DNA from: Tetrastigma voinierianum
Lineage: Eukaryota > Streptophyta > Magnoliopsida > Vitales > Vitaceae
Length of the DNA: 64,000 nucleotides
Assembly: GCA_016808115.1 (NCBI GenBank)
Contig: JAEQBH010000035.1
Span: 1,488,001 to 1,552,000 of the forward strand
Reading direction: 5' to 3'
In this document: one piece after another, positions 24,284-35,479 of the stretch
How positions within the stretch are numbered: position 1 is the stretch's first letter
How the letters are laid out: the number at the start of each line of letters is the position of its first letter
Notes under the pieces: generated by a model
Seen by the model: the letters and a program-made list of their open reading frames with translations, nothing else
The model's database searches: none
What the model was told of the DNA's origin: nothing
Position numbers and translations under genes: made by a program

Positions 24284-25273
24284 TCAACTGTCAGAATTCA
24301 ATGCACAAATGGCTGGTCTATCCTTCTTCTTCGCAAACAGGACCGGAGCGCCCCACGGTGAAGTGCTCAGTCTAATGAAACCCTTGTCCAATAACTCCCC
24401 AGAGTCGACTCGAGTTCCCGCAGCTTAACCGGCGCCATCCTATGCGGAATGGCAGAGATGGGGTGAAGTACCAGGTGTATCTCGATACCAAAGTCTACAA
24501 CCTCCGTGGAGGTAACTTGATAGCCTCGTCCTAAAAAGACCCACATACTCACATCGCCCGAGGATCCAAGCCTGCCCTCCGTCCCTTCAGGGCAAGGCCG
24601 GGCTAGCCAACCCGCTAACCGTCCTGACACCGGGACTCAGAGACTACCTGGGGCGCACCGTCATGCCCCGCCCCGGGCCGCCTCACCCGAGTACCGCTCG
24701 CGTAGCCATGAACCCTCCCACGCCTCACAATTGATAACGACCCTGTAAGCTATCAGCCAATCCATCCCCAGGATGACATCGGACCGATACAGTCCATGAT
24801 CCTAGGTCCTGCGAGTACAAATTCCCCGAGATCTCCAACTCGCAACCTCGACATATCATCCATATTCTCACCCTAATCCCAGGAGAACCCACATACCAAG
24901 GCTCCTCTATGGTCTCTGCAGGTCCTCGCCCATTTCCACCATATTGGCATCACTTAGCCGGGAACCAAAGAATTAGTCTATCTTGGTAGTGTCGCAGGTA
25001 ATTCCATAGCCTCTAACACCTTCTCGACCGCAGATAAACCAATGTCCTGTCACCATCGGGTCTCCCTCCCGTGAATGCTCTGAGGATGATGCGCCTAAAC
25101 CTCCGGAGGTTACTAGGACCTCCCTGACTACCTTCTATGCTAGCCTCATGAGAAGTACCGTCACACTACAACTCGCAAAGACTACATCAACATCGTGGTC
25201 GGGTCAAATGTCTAAGGGTGCCCGACCAGCGCTCCCGCGTGGACGCCCTCTACGTCCGCCCTCTACTTGCCAT
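24284..25273 (-). pseudogene. Minus-strand family B gag-protease-RT remnant
   Basis: On the minus strand gag starts at about 25273 (MASRGRT, then a stop), like MASRRRGRRGRPQ at 56916. Near 24730-24880 the protease end is seen, decayed (normal VILGMDWL becomes SSWGWIG in the shifted frame). At 24367-24520 the RT start is readable, with VVDFGIEIHLVLHPISAIPH followed by RMAPVKLRELES, then GAPVLFAKKKDRPAICALNS down to 24290. The rest of pol is missing because the plus-strand LTR B abuts here. No protein can be made. Confidence 0.72.
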
Positions 25274-26433
25274 CTACACAATTAACATGGCAGCTTAAAA
25301 CTCAATACAAGATCTTTAAGTGATAAATGACAAATTCGAGACACTAATCATACATAAATCAAGTATACACATTAACCTTACTTATAGGTAATGCAAGGCA
25401 ATCAATTTTGCATTTAAAATATTGTTTCTAATAAAATTTTATTTTCGAAATTTTATTTTTTCAAAATTTCAATAATTTTATTTTTATTTTTTATTTAATT
25501 TAATAATTTTTTCTTTTTCTAAAAATATTATGAACAAAGGTTCATGAACCGGTTCATGAACAATGTTCAAAATTGACTCAGAACAAAGATCGATTCAACC
25601 GGTCTGTAACAGTTGAGTGCACTAAGTGCATAGCCTATCGCCCGCGCGAAGATGCCCATGTTCGCCTAAGTCGACGCCCGCACGCGGGCAACACGCCGCG
25701 GCACCCCGGGCGGGGCCCGCGTACGCGCCCCAGCACTCGCTCGAAAGCACCCCGCGCCCAAATTCGCTGCCAGGCGCGCCCAGCGCCCAGCCTTCCTACC
25801 TAAACGGGCGAGAGCCCATTTTAGGTCTCCGCACCCTTTTTTCCCATTTATTTCAAATTTATCGAAAATACCAAAAAACATACACCTATTTTTTTCATTT
25901 TCCAGATACTCAAATAAATTTATAAATTATTTTCTTCAATTTTCTTCGATCTTACAACGTGTAAAACCTTAGAAAATTATATTCTTCACCTCATTTTTTT
26001 TTTCTCATTTGGACATTTTGTCTAAAATCTCCTCAAACCTCTTGGTTCCAGTTTTCACAAACTGTAAAAACTTCTAAAAACTTCCCAACACATCATGGTT
26101 TTCCTAGGTGCTAATCACTAAGCACACAAACCATACACAATACATGATCACACATCATTCATGTTCTGAATAGTTTTCACACAACAAATTTATCAAATCA
26201 CACAAAACACATCAAGCACATGCATGCTGTGTCCTAGTTTTGTCCCGTGATTTCCAAGGTAATCTCATACCTAAACTCAACATCAAACCACACCTAGTGG
26301 TGATGTTCTTATCCGACTATGGCCTAAGCCCAAATCCTCAATCTCTAGGTTTCCATATACCTATACTCTACATCAAACCACCTAAGTGGTGATGGATACC
26401 CAAACCCGAGCTCCCTAGGTATTCGTATACCTA
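25274..26433 (-). other. Leader of minus-strand family B element with a GC-rich island
   Basis: About 1.16 kb between primer site and gag start, versus about 0.5 kb in the copy at 56405-56915, so roughly 0.6 kb appears added. It contains an AT-rich stretch (25380-25530), a 22-base palindrome (25540-25561) and a strongly GC-rich block (about 25630-25830), then AT-rich DNA again. ORFs in the GC-rich block (25573-25925 on both strands) show no known domain. Confidence 0.55.
25540..25561. repeat. 22-base perfect palindrome
   Basis: The core TTCATGAACCGGTTCATGAA (25541-25560) is its own reverse complement, and the G and C on either side extend it to 22 bases. No homologous element is seen in the other family B leader. 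Confidence 0.8.
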
Positions 26434-26449
26434 AACTTTGATATCAACC
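26434..26449 (-). other. Primer-binding site of minus-strand family B element
   Basis: On the minus strand GGTTGATATCAAAG follows the LTR end. It resembles GGTTGGTATCAGAG, the methionine-tRNA site, with two or three changes. Confidence 0.6.
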
Positions 26450-28255
26450 TGTGACGCCCAAAACTGGGTTCAAGACTACCCACAACCCAATACCCAATGT
26501 TGGGTGACCCGACATTTTCAGTAGAAAAATCTGCATTCCCTATACTGGGAGCCTCTACCCAAATACAAACCCGCATATAACCTGCGGTATCCCAAACACT
26601 TCAAGATAACAATAACATGATTAAAACGACCACTTGGGCCCATGAACAATACTCATAAAACATATATATCCAACTATATCCAATAGTTTCAAGAGTTCAA
26701 ATTTTACTCGTATACAACATATATATATTAAAATTAGAGAATTCTAATACATGTCATACATCATAACCCAAAGCCACAATCCGGCTTTCTTCTAAACGAC
26801 CTCTATGATGAGCCATCTCCTCGCACACTCCCTGTACCTATAAAATAATATCCCTCGACAAAGTACGCTAACGCCGCAGCGGAATCACCCTGCCGCTACT
26901 CCACCTAAGCGTATGGCGCAATATTCCAAATAAACACACATTCAAGCAAACGCATGATCCTACTTGAAATGTCTTAACTGATCATCCGCACTCGAGTCCT
27001 CGATCGACTTCACACTCACGCCAAGCCTCGTATGAGAATTATTATGTTTATTTGTTTGTGGACAACCTCCGATGTATATATCAATCTGGGCCGCCTTCGA
27101 CGATTGATATTAATTGTGACTAAACTGGCTGTGGTATTTAATTTGTGGTCGTCTCCGACGATTGATATTATGCTTGGACTACCTCCGATATTTATTATTT
27201 TTAGACAACCCTCCGAACCATTCTCTCAAGAATTACCTCATGCACTCACACCTATCGTCTTAGGGTGCCCCAGTGCATATGGAATGCATGATGCCAATTC
27301 CATTTCAATTCTTGGGAATAGTGAAACCCTCGGTTACTATTCTCGAAAATTCACTAATCGTCGGTTCACTTTGTGAACCCAAATTTCACGGCCATTACCG
27401 GCCCTATACATACCAAAGAACCATTTAATATATAATTTCCAACACACACATCACCAACAGTCCGTGACTGACCGAGAATGTCTCAATACTTGACACTCCG
27501 TCCTAAGTTTTGGGACCGATCAAATGGTCGTTCAAGGCCTCAAGCCAACCGAAACATTATAAAACACATAAATAAAGTGTAAAACCCAAGTAGGGAGAAA
27601 CCCCTACATGTCAGAGTTTGTCAAAACTCCTCAAACTGCACTCCACGCGGCTTCCTCTCCGCGTGAGCGCCTTTCCATCTTGTCCTCAAGACCACCGACG
27701 GTCTGGACGCCTCCGATATTTTAGAGAGAAGCTTGAGGTTCTCTCTCTAAAACCTCCATTTGCAACCTTCTATAACTTTTTTTCCCTTCCCCATTTCACG
27801 TTTTCCCTTTTTTGAATTTTGAAGGAGTCAAACACTATACACATTTTGTCCTATTATCCAACTTAACAATTTCAAAAATGACGTTTACGTCCTTCTTTTC
27901 CTGGGGCTTTTGATATTCCAAGACTATCTCAGCCTCCCGTCCATTTTCATCATTTCTCTACTCATACCACTTATGGCACATGTGCACTTGTTATAGGTGA
28001 CTTTTTTCGCATCGAAATTTGTTTTACGGCACCCAAACCGCGATGCCTCGAAAAACGTGTCAACTCCGACTATCTCGGAATTTTACGAAATTCGACGTAT
28101 AGCGATTTCTTGCGAGACGATCCCAACGGTGAAATCCATTTTGTCATCTGAGATCTAGAGAATAAATTCTGGATTTTTTTACCGAAATAACAATTTTGTA
28201 ACCGAAATTATGATTTTGCCCTTTTTCAAGAAATTGGAATTTCTCGGGTCTTACA
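26450..28255 (-). repeat. Family B 5' LTR, minus strand
   Basis: 1806 bases; on the minus strand it starts TGTAAGACCCGAGAAATTCC and ends GGGCGTCACA. It interrupts copia-1 between integrase and RT; the right flank is ACAAA. It is the inverted partner of the plus LTR at 22557-24283. The ORF at 27032-27376 is a chance product of the LTR. Confidence 0.82.
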
Positions 28256-29555
28256 ACAAAGTTGAATGCGGATGGAACAGTAAAAAGATACAAAGCACGA
28301 CTAGTTGCTTAAGGTTTTGTAGAGACTTTTAGCCTAGTTATAAAACAAACTACTATCAGATTAATCATGTCTCTATCAGTGACTTTGGGTTGCACAATGA
28401 GGTAGTTAGATGTCAAGAACGCCTTTTTACATGGGTTTCTAAAGGAAAAGGTATTCATGGAGCAACCTCCAGAATTGATAAATCATGATCTTCCTAATTA
28501 TGTATGCAGATTGAATCGCTCTTTTCTTATGGCTTTCTTCCAAAGTAAGCACTCTAGAGCTTGGCTTGATATACTGTCTCAATGTCTTCTTCATTTGGGT
28601 TTTGATTGTGGTAAAGCAGACTCATCCCTTTTTATTCTTCACAAAGGTCACTCCATTATTTTTTTACTTATCTACGTTGATGACATTATCATCACAGGTA
28701 ATGATACATTATTTTTTGGGATTGGAAATAAAATACATTCGTAATGGGTTGTTTGTATCTCAATCGAAATACATTAGAGATCTTTTGGAGCATACTAAAA
28801 AGATGGAGTACACTTCTATTTTCACACCCGTGACTCTCAAGTCTACCATTACTTCATATGTTGAACGACCTATCGATCCTAGACACAGAGGCAAATTGTC
28901 GGATCCCTTAAATATCTAACCTTTACAAGGCCGATATTGTGCATTCCTAATAAGGCTTTTACAACACTCTAAGCACCCACCGAATCCGATTCCGAGCTAA
29001 TAAACGCATACTAAGATATTTGAAGGGAACAATTGACAACATAACCGATTTCTTAAACAAAGCTCACTTCATCTCACCGGGCTCGTGGATGTCACCAAGT
29101 GTGTCGTATGAACACAGAAGAAGCACTTATGGGTACTATATTTTTCCTCGGGAGCCAATTGTATTTCCTAGTCCTCCGAGCACCAACCTGCGCTCTAGAT
29201 CAAGTTCTCGAGGGCTGAATATCGGTCGTTGCATTCTGCACGCATAAATAACTTAGCTTACTTTTCTTCTTCATGATATAGATATTCCACTTATGAACTC
29301 TCAATTGTTAGTGTGATAACCTCGGGCCAAGACTCACATGACAATAAATCCTGTCTTCCATGCTCTCTCCAAGATTATCAAATTAGACTATCATTTTGTC
29401 CGCGAAAAGGTTGCCAATGGAGTTCTTGTTACATGTTTTATCCCATCATCTCTACAAATTGCTGATGTTTTCACAAAGGGATTACCTAAGAACTCTTTTC
29501 TAGTCTTCCGATCCAAGCTAAGAGTGCACCAGTTACCGACCCCTAGCTTGCGGGA
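28256..29555 (+). pseudogene. Copia-1 RT-RNase H pseudogene
   Basis: Starts KLNADGTVKRYKARLVA and then a stop, the usual beginning of the copia RT core. Further on come LDVKNAFLHGFLKEKVFMEQ, LIYVDDIIITGND with the YVDD catalytic motif (about 28672-28715), LEIKYIRNGLFVSQSKYI, and at the end RNase H with ADVFTKGLPKNSF (29461-29500). A deletion of about 75 bases lies at 28703 compared with the duplicate at 51720, and the RNase H region (28920-29330) is badly scrambled. It would copy RNA to DNA; it is not functional. Confidence 0.82.
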
Positions 29556-29558
29556 GAG

Positions 29559-29821
29559 TAATAAAGATAATATCAACATTCAATCATCCAAGGATCATGT
29601 TAACCTGGCATGCACCGCCAACATGAAATCTGCCAAGGATCATGATTCTCTACATGGGAAATAAAATCCAAAATGGAAAACACTCATAGTGTTCTTATTT
29701 GAGATGTGTTGACCCTCCTTTTTGTATATTATTTCATGCCTTTTTTTTTATAATTCTTCTGGTTATAAAGAATGTCTAGTAAACTTCGATCATCACCTTT
29801 GAAAATTCATTTCATTCTTCA
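29559..29821 (+). repeat. Copia-1 3' LTR
   Basis: Follows the purine run GCGGGAGAG and matches the 5' LTR at 7257-7534. The terminal TG is TA here. It ends CATTCTTCA and is followed by the TCTCA target duplication (29822-29826). Confidence 0.85.
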
Positions 29822-29826
29822 TCTCA

Positions 29827-31152
29827 TTGTTAATCATATATATAGAATGCTAGGGTTCACTGATTATCGTAGTAGGAAGTTGAAATAAGTTTCAGAATAT
29901 AATTTTTAGTGAGTTACTACTCTTATGGGTCTTTGTATCGTGGATTTCTAAAAACAAATATCAGTGTAAAATCCAATATCGAATATTTAGGAATGTAGTA
30001 GCAGAAGAGGACACAACATTACCTAGCCATATTCTGAATGCATTCACCCACCAAATCTGTTTCTCTTCTTTTCTACATTTGCTATTGTCAAACAAAAAAA
30101 AAAAGTACTGAAGGTCAGTAGGATCAGATGAATGAATGGAAATCATATCCTTAGGACCCAATTTGAGTTTCCTCACATTTGTGGTCTAGTTCACATCAAG
30201 CCATTTACGAGTTGCTTCACTTATGGAATAAAGCCTCCATCAGCCAGAGATGTCTAATTGACAACTTAAGTGCTTGCTAATGCTTCTACCGACCTAGTTG
30301 AAGAATTCGTCTCATCCTGGTTTTTGTACATGCATGAAAAGGTTCAAAACAAATTTACTTTTCATGCCCATCATTTACACGAGAGAGTGGCAAAAGACAA
30401 TATATTTTCAAATATTTCTAGCCCATTTCACTTAGTTTCCTTTATTTATAAACATTAACTAATTTTACAATATATAAATTTCTAAATATAACTAGTTCTT
30501 TTTTGTATTTTCAATAATGAAACCAAACATAAAGAAACTACTTTCCTTAGTATATATATATTTTATTGAGGTTGTGTTTGGTTTTTAGAAAGTAATAAGG
30601 AAAGAACAAAAATTCTAAGAAAAATGATCTTCTTTATGTTTGGTTATTTAATGGAAAATCTCAAAAGAAACCATATATAAATAAATTACTTAGAAACTCA
30701 CATATTTTTTAAATTATTTAGTCTTTTTATAAATGAATTACAATAAATAAAATAAGTTCAAGTAGCGTATTATAATAAAATGACGGATTTAACTTTATTT
30801 TTTTTTTCTAGCTTTTTCTTTCCTCTACTTTCGAATCCTCTCTTTCTATTTTTTCTTGTGAATTTTCCTCAAATTTAAGAAACCAAACATAGCCTTAATT
30901 CTTAGGAATCAAATTATTTCACAAGGTTGGTGATACTTGATTCGTTCGGGCTTTGGAATACTATATAGTTCCTGAATTTTTAGAGCAAAAATTGGTCTAA
31001 ACTCCAAATTTTAGGAAATAAAATGCTCAAATTCACAAATATGTAAAAAGAAGAAGAAGGATAACCCTCATACTCCCACTCCACTCCATGGATTAAAAAT
31101 AATAAGAGAAATGAATTATTAAAATGCTAAAATAGTACTTGTGAAGCATGAA
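29827..31152 (+). other. Non-coding flank between copia-1 and hAT
   Basis: AT-rich sequence without a recognisable gene; the same sequence lies at 52925-54266. It holds an A-run (about 30093-30105) and a MITE (30570-30894). The ORF at 30270-30458 is conserved in the duplicate only as far as the whole region is; it has no recognisable domain and diverges by frameshift at its end. Confidence 0.6.
30570..30894. mobile_element. MITE with GGTTGTGTTTGGTTT ends
   Basis: About 325 bases with inverted ends: GGTTGTGTTTGGTTTTT on the left and AAGAAACCAAACATAGCC on the right, about 14 of 17 pairing. The interior is AT-rich and non-coding. Ends of this GTTTGGTT type are common in plant Tourist-like MITEs; a TTA target duplication is not clear, so the superfamily is open. 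A second copy lies at 53670-53999 as part of the duplication. Confidence 0.6.
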
Positions 31153-31269
31153 CAGGGTTCCACGGGGTCAGCAGATAAGGCCTTAGGCCCGTAGTCGGCC
31201 AAAGCCCACGGCTAACGGCCGACCGGCCGGGCTTAAAAATTTTTTAAGACCCATGGGCCCAAATAAAAC

Positions 31270-31445
31270 AGGAGGCACCCTTTCCCCTCCCCGGCCCGCA
31301 CCCCTCCCTCTCTCCTCTCCTCTCCCCTTCCCCTTCCCCTTCTCGGCTCTCTCTCCTCTCCTCTCCTCTTCTCTCCCCTTCCCCTTCTCGACTCTCTCTC
31401 CTCTCCTCTCCCACCCTTCTCCCTTCCCCTCCAACCGACCCCCCT
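31270..31445 (+). repeat. Pyrimidine-rich tract in the hAT 5' region
   Basis: Long run of CTCTCC and CCTTCC motifs on the plus strand. A shorter version is in copy 2 (49245-49350). The long ORFs on both strands, with proline/serine or glycine/arginine/glutamate composition, come from this simple sequence and are not accepted as genes. Confidence 0.75.
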
Positions 31446-31929
31446 TCATTTCCAAATTCCAATGGTCATGTGACCGCTGGCTCACAATGGTAATATTCTC
31501 CCTTCCCAATGGCCATGTGATCGTTGGAACTTGGAACCTTTCTCACTTTTTTTTTAACTTCTTTTTTCTCTCTAAATACTACACATTTTGTTTACCGTTT
31601 TCCATCAAATTAGTCTTTTAATTTCTCATTTTCTCTCACAAGTTCACTCAATTTTCTCTCACATTCTTTAATACTTCATTTTCTTCCATTTGCTCTTCAC
31701 TTTCAAATTACGATATTATCGCTTAAAATTGCAAATCAAGTATCGTGACTCCAATAATTCGGATTTTAAAGATTTTTGGCTTCGATCCTCCAATTGAGTA
31801 ATATTTCTCCACCTTACTTTCTTTTATTTGTTTGTTATATTTTTGGTTTGATTCATTTTTTAAAAGATAATATTTTATTAATAATTTTAATATGGATAGT
31901 GCATGTGCATTCTACTAGTCCATGTGCAT

Positions 31930-33735
31930 CATCAAGTAAAAAATTTAGTTCAAATATATGGAGTTTTTTTGGTATAATAGAAACACTTTAGAAAATAATG
32001 TTATACTTAGAAATAAAAACAACATGTAAAATTTGTAGCAAACTTCTTAGTGGTGGATCAAATTCGAGCACAAGTCATCTAAAAAGACATAATGAACAGT
32101 GTAAAGCTAAGCATAATGTAGATATTAGAAATTATATGCAATTAGGTAAAGATGAATGTGGAAATTTAAAATTTTTTTCTTATGATGAGTCTTCGTGTCT
32201 CAAAGGGAATGGATCGACATATTAATAAGAGCTAAACAACCTTTTTATATGATGGAAACTCATGAATATTCAGAAACAATTCAAACATTGATTAATCCTC
32301 AATTCAAATGTTGGTCTGGAAATACTATTAAAAGAGGTATTATGAAAAAAATATCAACCAGAAAGAGAAAATTTTAAAAAATATTTTATAAATTTTGAAG
32401 GAAAAATTTGTTTAACATCTAATATTTGGACATCTTTAATGCATAGAGCTTTTTTATGTATTAATGCTCATTATATAGATAGTGAATGGATGTTAAATAA
32501 AAGAATAATTTCATTTAAAACAATAAATTCTCTACATAGTGGTAAAAATATAGCAACTTTAATAAATGACGAAATTATAGATTTAGGTATTCGTGATAAA
32601 ATATTTACAATAACATTAGATAATGCTTCTAATAATGATACATCAATACAAAGATTAAAAAGATTTTGGCAAATAAAAGAGGATCATACAAAATTATTTC
32701 ACATACGTTGTTGTGCACATATTTTAAATTTAATTGTAAAAGATGGATTAAAACAAGTTGATGGTACATTAGAAAAAATTAGAGACATTGCATATAGTAT
32801 TAATTGTTCCAAAGCAAAACATGAATTATATTTTTATTGTTGCAAAATTGCAAATATGAAAAGAAAAAATATAAGTTTAGATATACCAATTAGATGAAAT
32901 TATACTTATAAGCTTTTACAAAATATTACAAAATAGAAAAAGGTAGTACAATTATATGAAATGCAACTATCTAATAATAATAGTGGATGCAGATGTCGGA
33001 TGCATTAAATGATTATGATTGGCACATTGCGGACCTTCTACGAGATCTTTTTGAAATTTTTTATGCTTCAACAAATATTTTTTATACTGTGTATTATCCA
33101 ACTTCACATCGGGTCATTATGTAAATAACTAGTATTTATATGGTACTACAAAATTATTTAAGTTATGAAAATTTTTAATGATACAATTTTTGCAATAATA
33201 GAAAGGATTAAAAAATATTGGGGAGAAATACTTTTGATTTATTATATTGGTTTAATTGTGGACCCTAAATTAAAATTTGATGCTCTAGATGAATGGTTGT
33301 AAGTTATTTACAATGAAGATCAAATAAAAATTGAAGAAATTAAAAATGAAGTAAATTAAGTATTATGTATTTATATAATATTTATAAAGAAAAATATGGT
33401 AATGATATTAGTTTGATAAAATCATCATTCACTACAAGCTCCTCATCTTTTACAAAATCCCTTAGAAATGTTTAAAGAAAAGGAACAACTAGTTTTCCCA
33501 AATAATACAATCGATATAGATAGATATCTTAGTGTAGAAACAATTCCATTTGAAGACAATGAAGATTTTGAAATTTTAGAATGGTGGAAAAAACAACAAA
33601 TAAAATACCCTATGTTATCTATTATTGCACGTGATGTATTAACCGTGCCTCGTGAGCATGCTTGCATCGAAAGTCGCTTTAGTGCAGGGGGAAGAGGGCT
33701 AGCAAAGCGATGTAATTTGTCACCCGGCTAACGGG
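31930..33735 (+). pseudogene. hAT transposase pseudogene, copy 1
   Basis: Pieces in order: BED zinc finger at about 32015-32110 (CKICSKLL ... HLKRHNEQC); transposase core 32400-32640, with CLTSNIWTS, INAHYIDSEWMLNKRI and ITLDNASNND; CAHILNLIVKDGL at 32714-32755; and the C-terminal dimerisation domain at 33468-33731 (PREHACIESRFSAGGRG). Frameshifts and stops occur at several points and the middle (32900-33460) is decayed. In the first motif asparagine stands where most hAT proteins have aspartate (TSDxW). The protein would cut and paste the element; this copy cannot be translated as a whole. Confidence 0.8.
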
Positions 33736-34342
33736 CAAAGAGACGCTTAAAGACGGAATTTTTAGCCGACAAGAGATCGCACGATCATGCTCTCGGTGTT
33801 GCACGAATGATCGATATGGTGAACTTAAATTTATCAAAACATGAATGGATCCAGATACTCCCTCGTACCAAAAAAATAGTGATGAAAATATTTAAATGTA
33901 TATTGTATTTTTTATTTTCTTATGGTTGAAAAGTACAAATGATTAACAAATAAGTAGGTGCCAACCTAGTTGGGATGTACTTATTTTATAGTGATGTAAA
34001 CTTTTCATACATTTCCAAATGTAATTATATTCGATGAATAATTTTTTTAAATGAAGTATTCTTTTATTTTGAATTGTTTTTGGGTTACTTTTATTTTTAT
34101 TTAACTTTTGAATACAATTTAAATAAAAACCTAACTACCTAAGTAGAGGGATCGGGCATTTAGGCGGGCCTCTTGACGAGCTTTTTGGGCGGGCCTCTAG
34201 GCGGGCTTTGCAGTATAAAGCCTATGGACTGGCTGCTCATTGGCCGGGCCTAAATCAAGTCCGCGCCCGCCCCTTCTTAAATGGGCTTGTCATGAAATGG
34301 GTTTAGCCCGTCGGGCCGGGCCGAACCCAAGACGTACCTCAG

Positions 34343-34539
34343 CCGTGAGCTTTTAGAGATCCTCGCATGAGCAATAATCCCACTATACCAAATATAATGG
34401 CTTAAGTTGGTTAAGGAAACATATGCCGTCTGTTTCTCCTCCTCTCTCTCTTCTTCTATATATATATATATATAACAATAATATCATATTCTTGAAAGTT
34501 GATAATATCTCTCAAATCCAAGAAACCAAACGATCGAAG
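34343..34539. other. Short AT-rich spacer
   Basis: No gene seen. Holds a (TA)9-like run at about 34459-34474 and polypyrimidine DNA. Confidence 0.5.
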
Positions 34540-34738
34540 AATCAAATCGAAACCGAACCGAAAAATAGGTTAATCAAACTGATTGGTTAGTTCTTGGTTT
34601 TGGTTTTTTTTTTTTATACAATCCTCGATTTCAATTTAGATTTAGGTTTACAAAATACAAAAAGTGTGGTTTCGGTTTACCGACCAAAAAATAAAAAATA
34701 CTAATATTATACTAAAATGATAAAAGATAATGTGTATA

Positions 34739-34801
<63 letters not shown>

Positions 34802-35261
34802 TGTGTTCGTATGTATGTATGCTGATATTGTCATATAATTTAAATTTCAAATATAAAGTGATTATAATTTTATTTTTTAATATTTCATGATACCTTATTC
34901 TCGAATATATTATTATGAGATATGCATATATATTCAGGAATGTTAAATTCTTGAAAACAATTAAAAAAATATTGAAAGAAAATTATTAAATTATTTTTTC
35001 ATATTTTAAAAGATAAAGGATAAATAATTTATAATTGGTTTTTTTGTGTCTTTATATATGAAAAAAGTCTAAAAACAAGATGATGTGTTGGTAAATATTT
35101 AGGTATATTACAAATTTAATCATGTTGATTTTGGTTAACCAAAAATCTATATATAGTTAATCGAAGATTTGGTTAAAGACACTGATTGATTTAAACCGAA
35201 AATCAATGATTGATTTATTTTTAATGACATTGTTATGTTAATCCAACCATGCTCACCCCTG
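34540..35261. mobile_element. Partial hAT-type MITE with TA/GT microsatellite
   Basis: The right end CATGCTCACCCCTG (35248-35261) is the complement of CAGGGGTGAGCA, a common plant hAT/MITE end, and both sides carry AACCGAA/TTCGGTT-type subterminal sequence (34550-34680, 35150-35210). The left terminal CAGGGG is missing. Inside lies a TA then GT microsatellite. Copy 2 is at 50840-51346. Confidence 0.55.
34737..34800. repeat. (TA)n(GT)n microsatellite, copy 1
   Basis: About 22 bases of TA followed by about 40 bases of GT. The equivalent in copy 2 (51014-51142) has about 94 bases of TA. Confidence 0.95.
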
Positions 35262-35479
35262 ATAAAAATCATGTGTTACCGCCTTGGTAGGATTCATAAA
35301 GTACAGGAAATTATCATTGACCTTACGTAGATACCCTCAACAAAGGACCATATACTCCCATTTGCCCTTTCATGTTTCCCTCTCCATCTTCTCGTCTCTA
35401 ACTTGTAATTTTTCACGTGTAAGATGATCTATCATCACCGACCCTTTCACTGGACCCCGTATTATTATGTTTCCCTACC
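35262..35479. other. Unassigned spacer
   Basis: No gene or repeat recognised; plain AT-rich DNA. Confidence 0.5.

Larger units (their letters stand above)
7257..29821 (+). mobile_element. Copia-1 retrotransposon split by nested insertions
   Basis: The 5' LTR (7257-7534), primer site, gag, protease and integrase run to 9370. Reverse transcriptase, RNase H and 3' LTR resume at 28256 and end at 29821. The outermost five bases are TCTCA on both sides (7252-7256 and 29822-29826), the expected target-site duplication, so the halves belong to one insertion. About 18.9 kb of younger chromovirus DNA separates them. The codons between the integrase C-terminus and the start of the conserved RT core are absent, so a deletion accompanied the insertions. 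Coding parts hold many stops; the element is dead. Confidence 0.85.
31153..34342 (+). mobile_element. hAT DNA transposon, dead copy 1
   Basis: About 3.2 kb. The left end CAGGGTTCCACGGGG and a GGCCCG/GGCCGG-rich subterminal zone match a similarly GGGCC-rich right end (34150-34342) that ends near CCTCAG. The inside encodes a BED finger, an RNase H-like transposase core and a hAT dimerisation domain in broken frames. The 8-base flanks (AGCATGAA and CCGTGAGC) do not match, so no target duplication is left. Such GGGCCxxGGGCC subterminal repeats are usual for plant hAT elements. Confidence 0.75.
28326..35012 (+). repeat. Segmental duplication, copy 1 (copia - flank - hAT - AT-rich MITE)
   Basis: This block is repeated at 49187-54471 in circularly permuted order. 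Here the order is copia RT to 3' LTR, non-coding flank with a MITE (29827-31152), hAT (31153-34342), and an AT-rich MITE with TA/GT repeats. There the order is hAT, AT-rich MITE, copia, flank, hAT 5' end. The shared parts include non-transposon flank, so the similarity is a copied segment and not independent insertions. Confidence 0.82.

Noticed and set aside
25573..25925. ORFs on both strands in the GC-rich block
   Set aside because: Long open frames are expected in GC-rich DNA; arginine/proline/alanine content is that of random GC-rich translation.
31183..31621. Proline/serine-rich and arginine/glutamate-rich ORFs
   Set aside because: Products of the pyrimidine tract in the hAT leader; copy 2 keeps neither frame length nor content.
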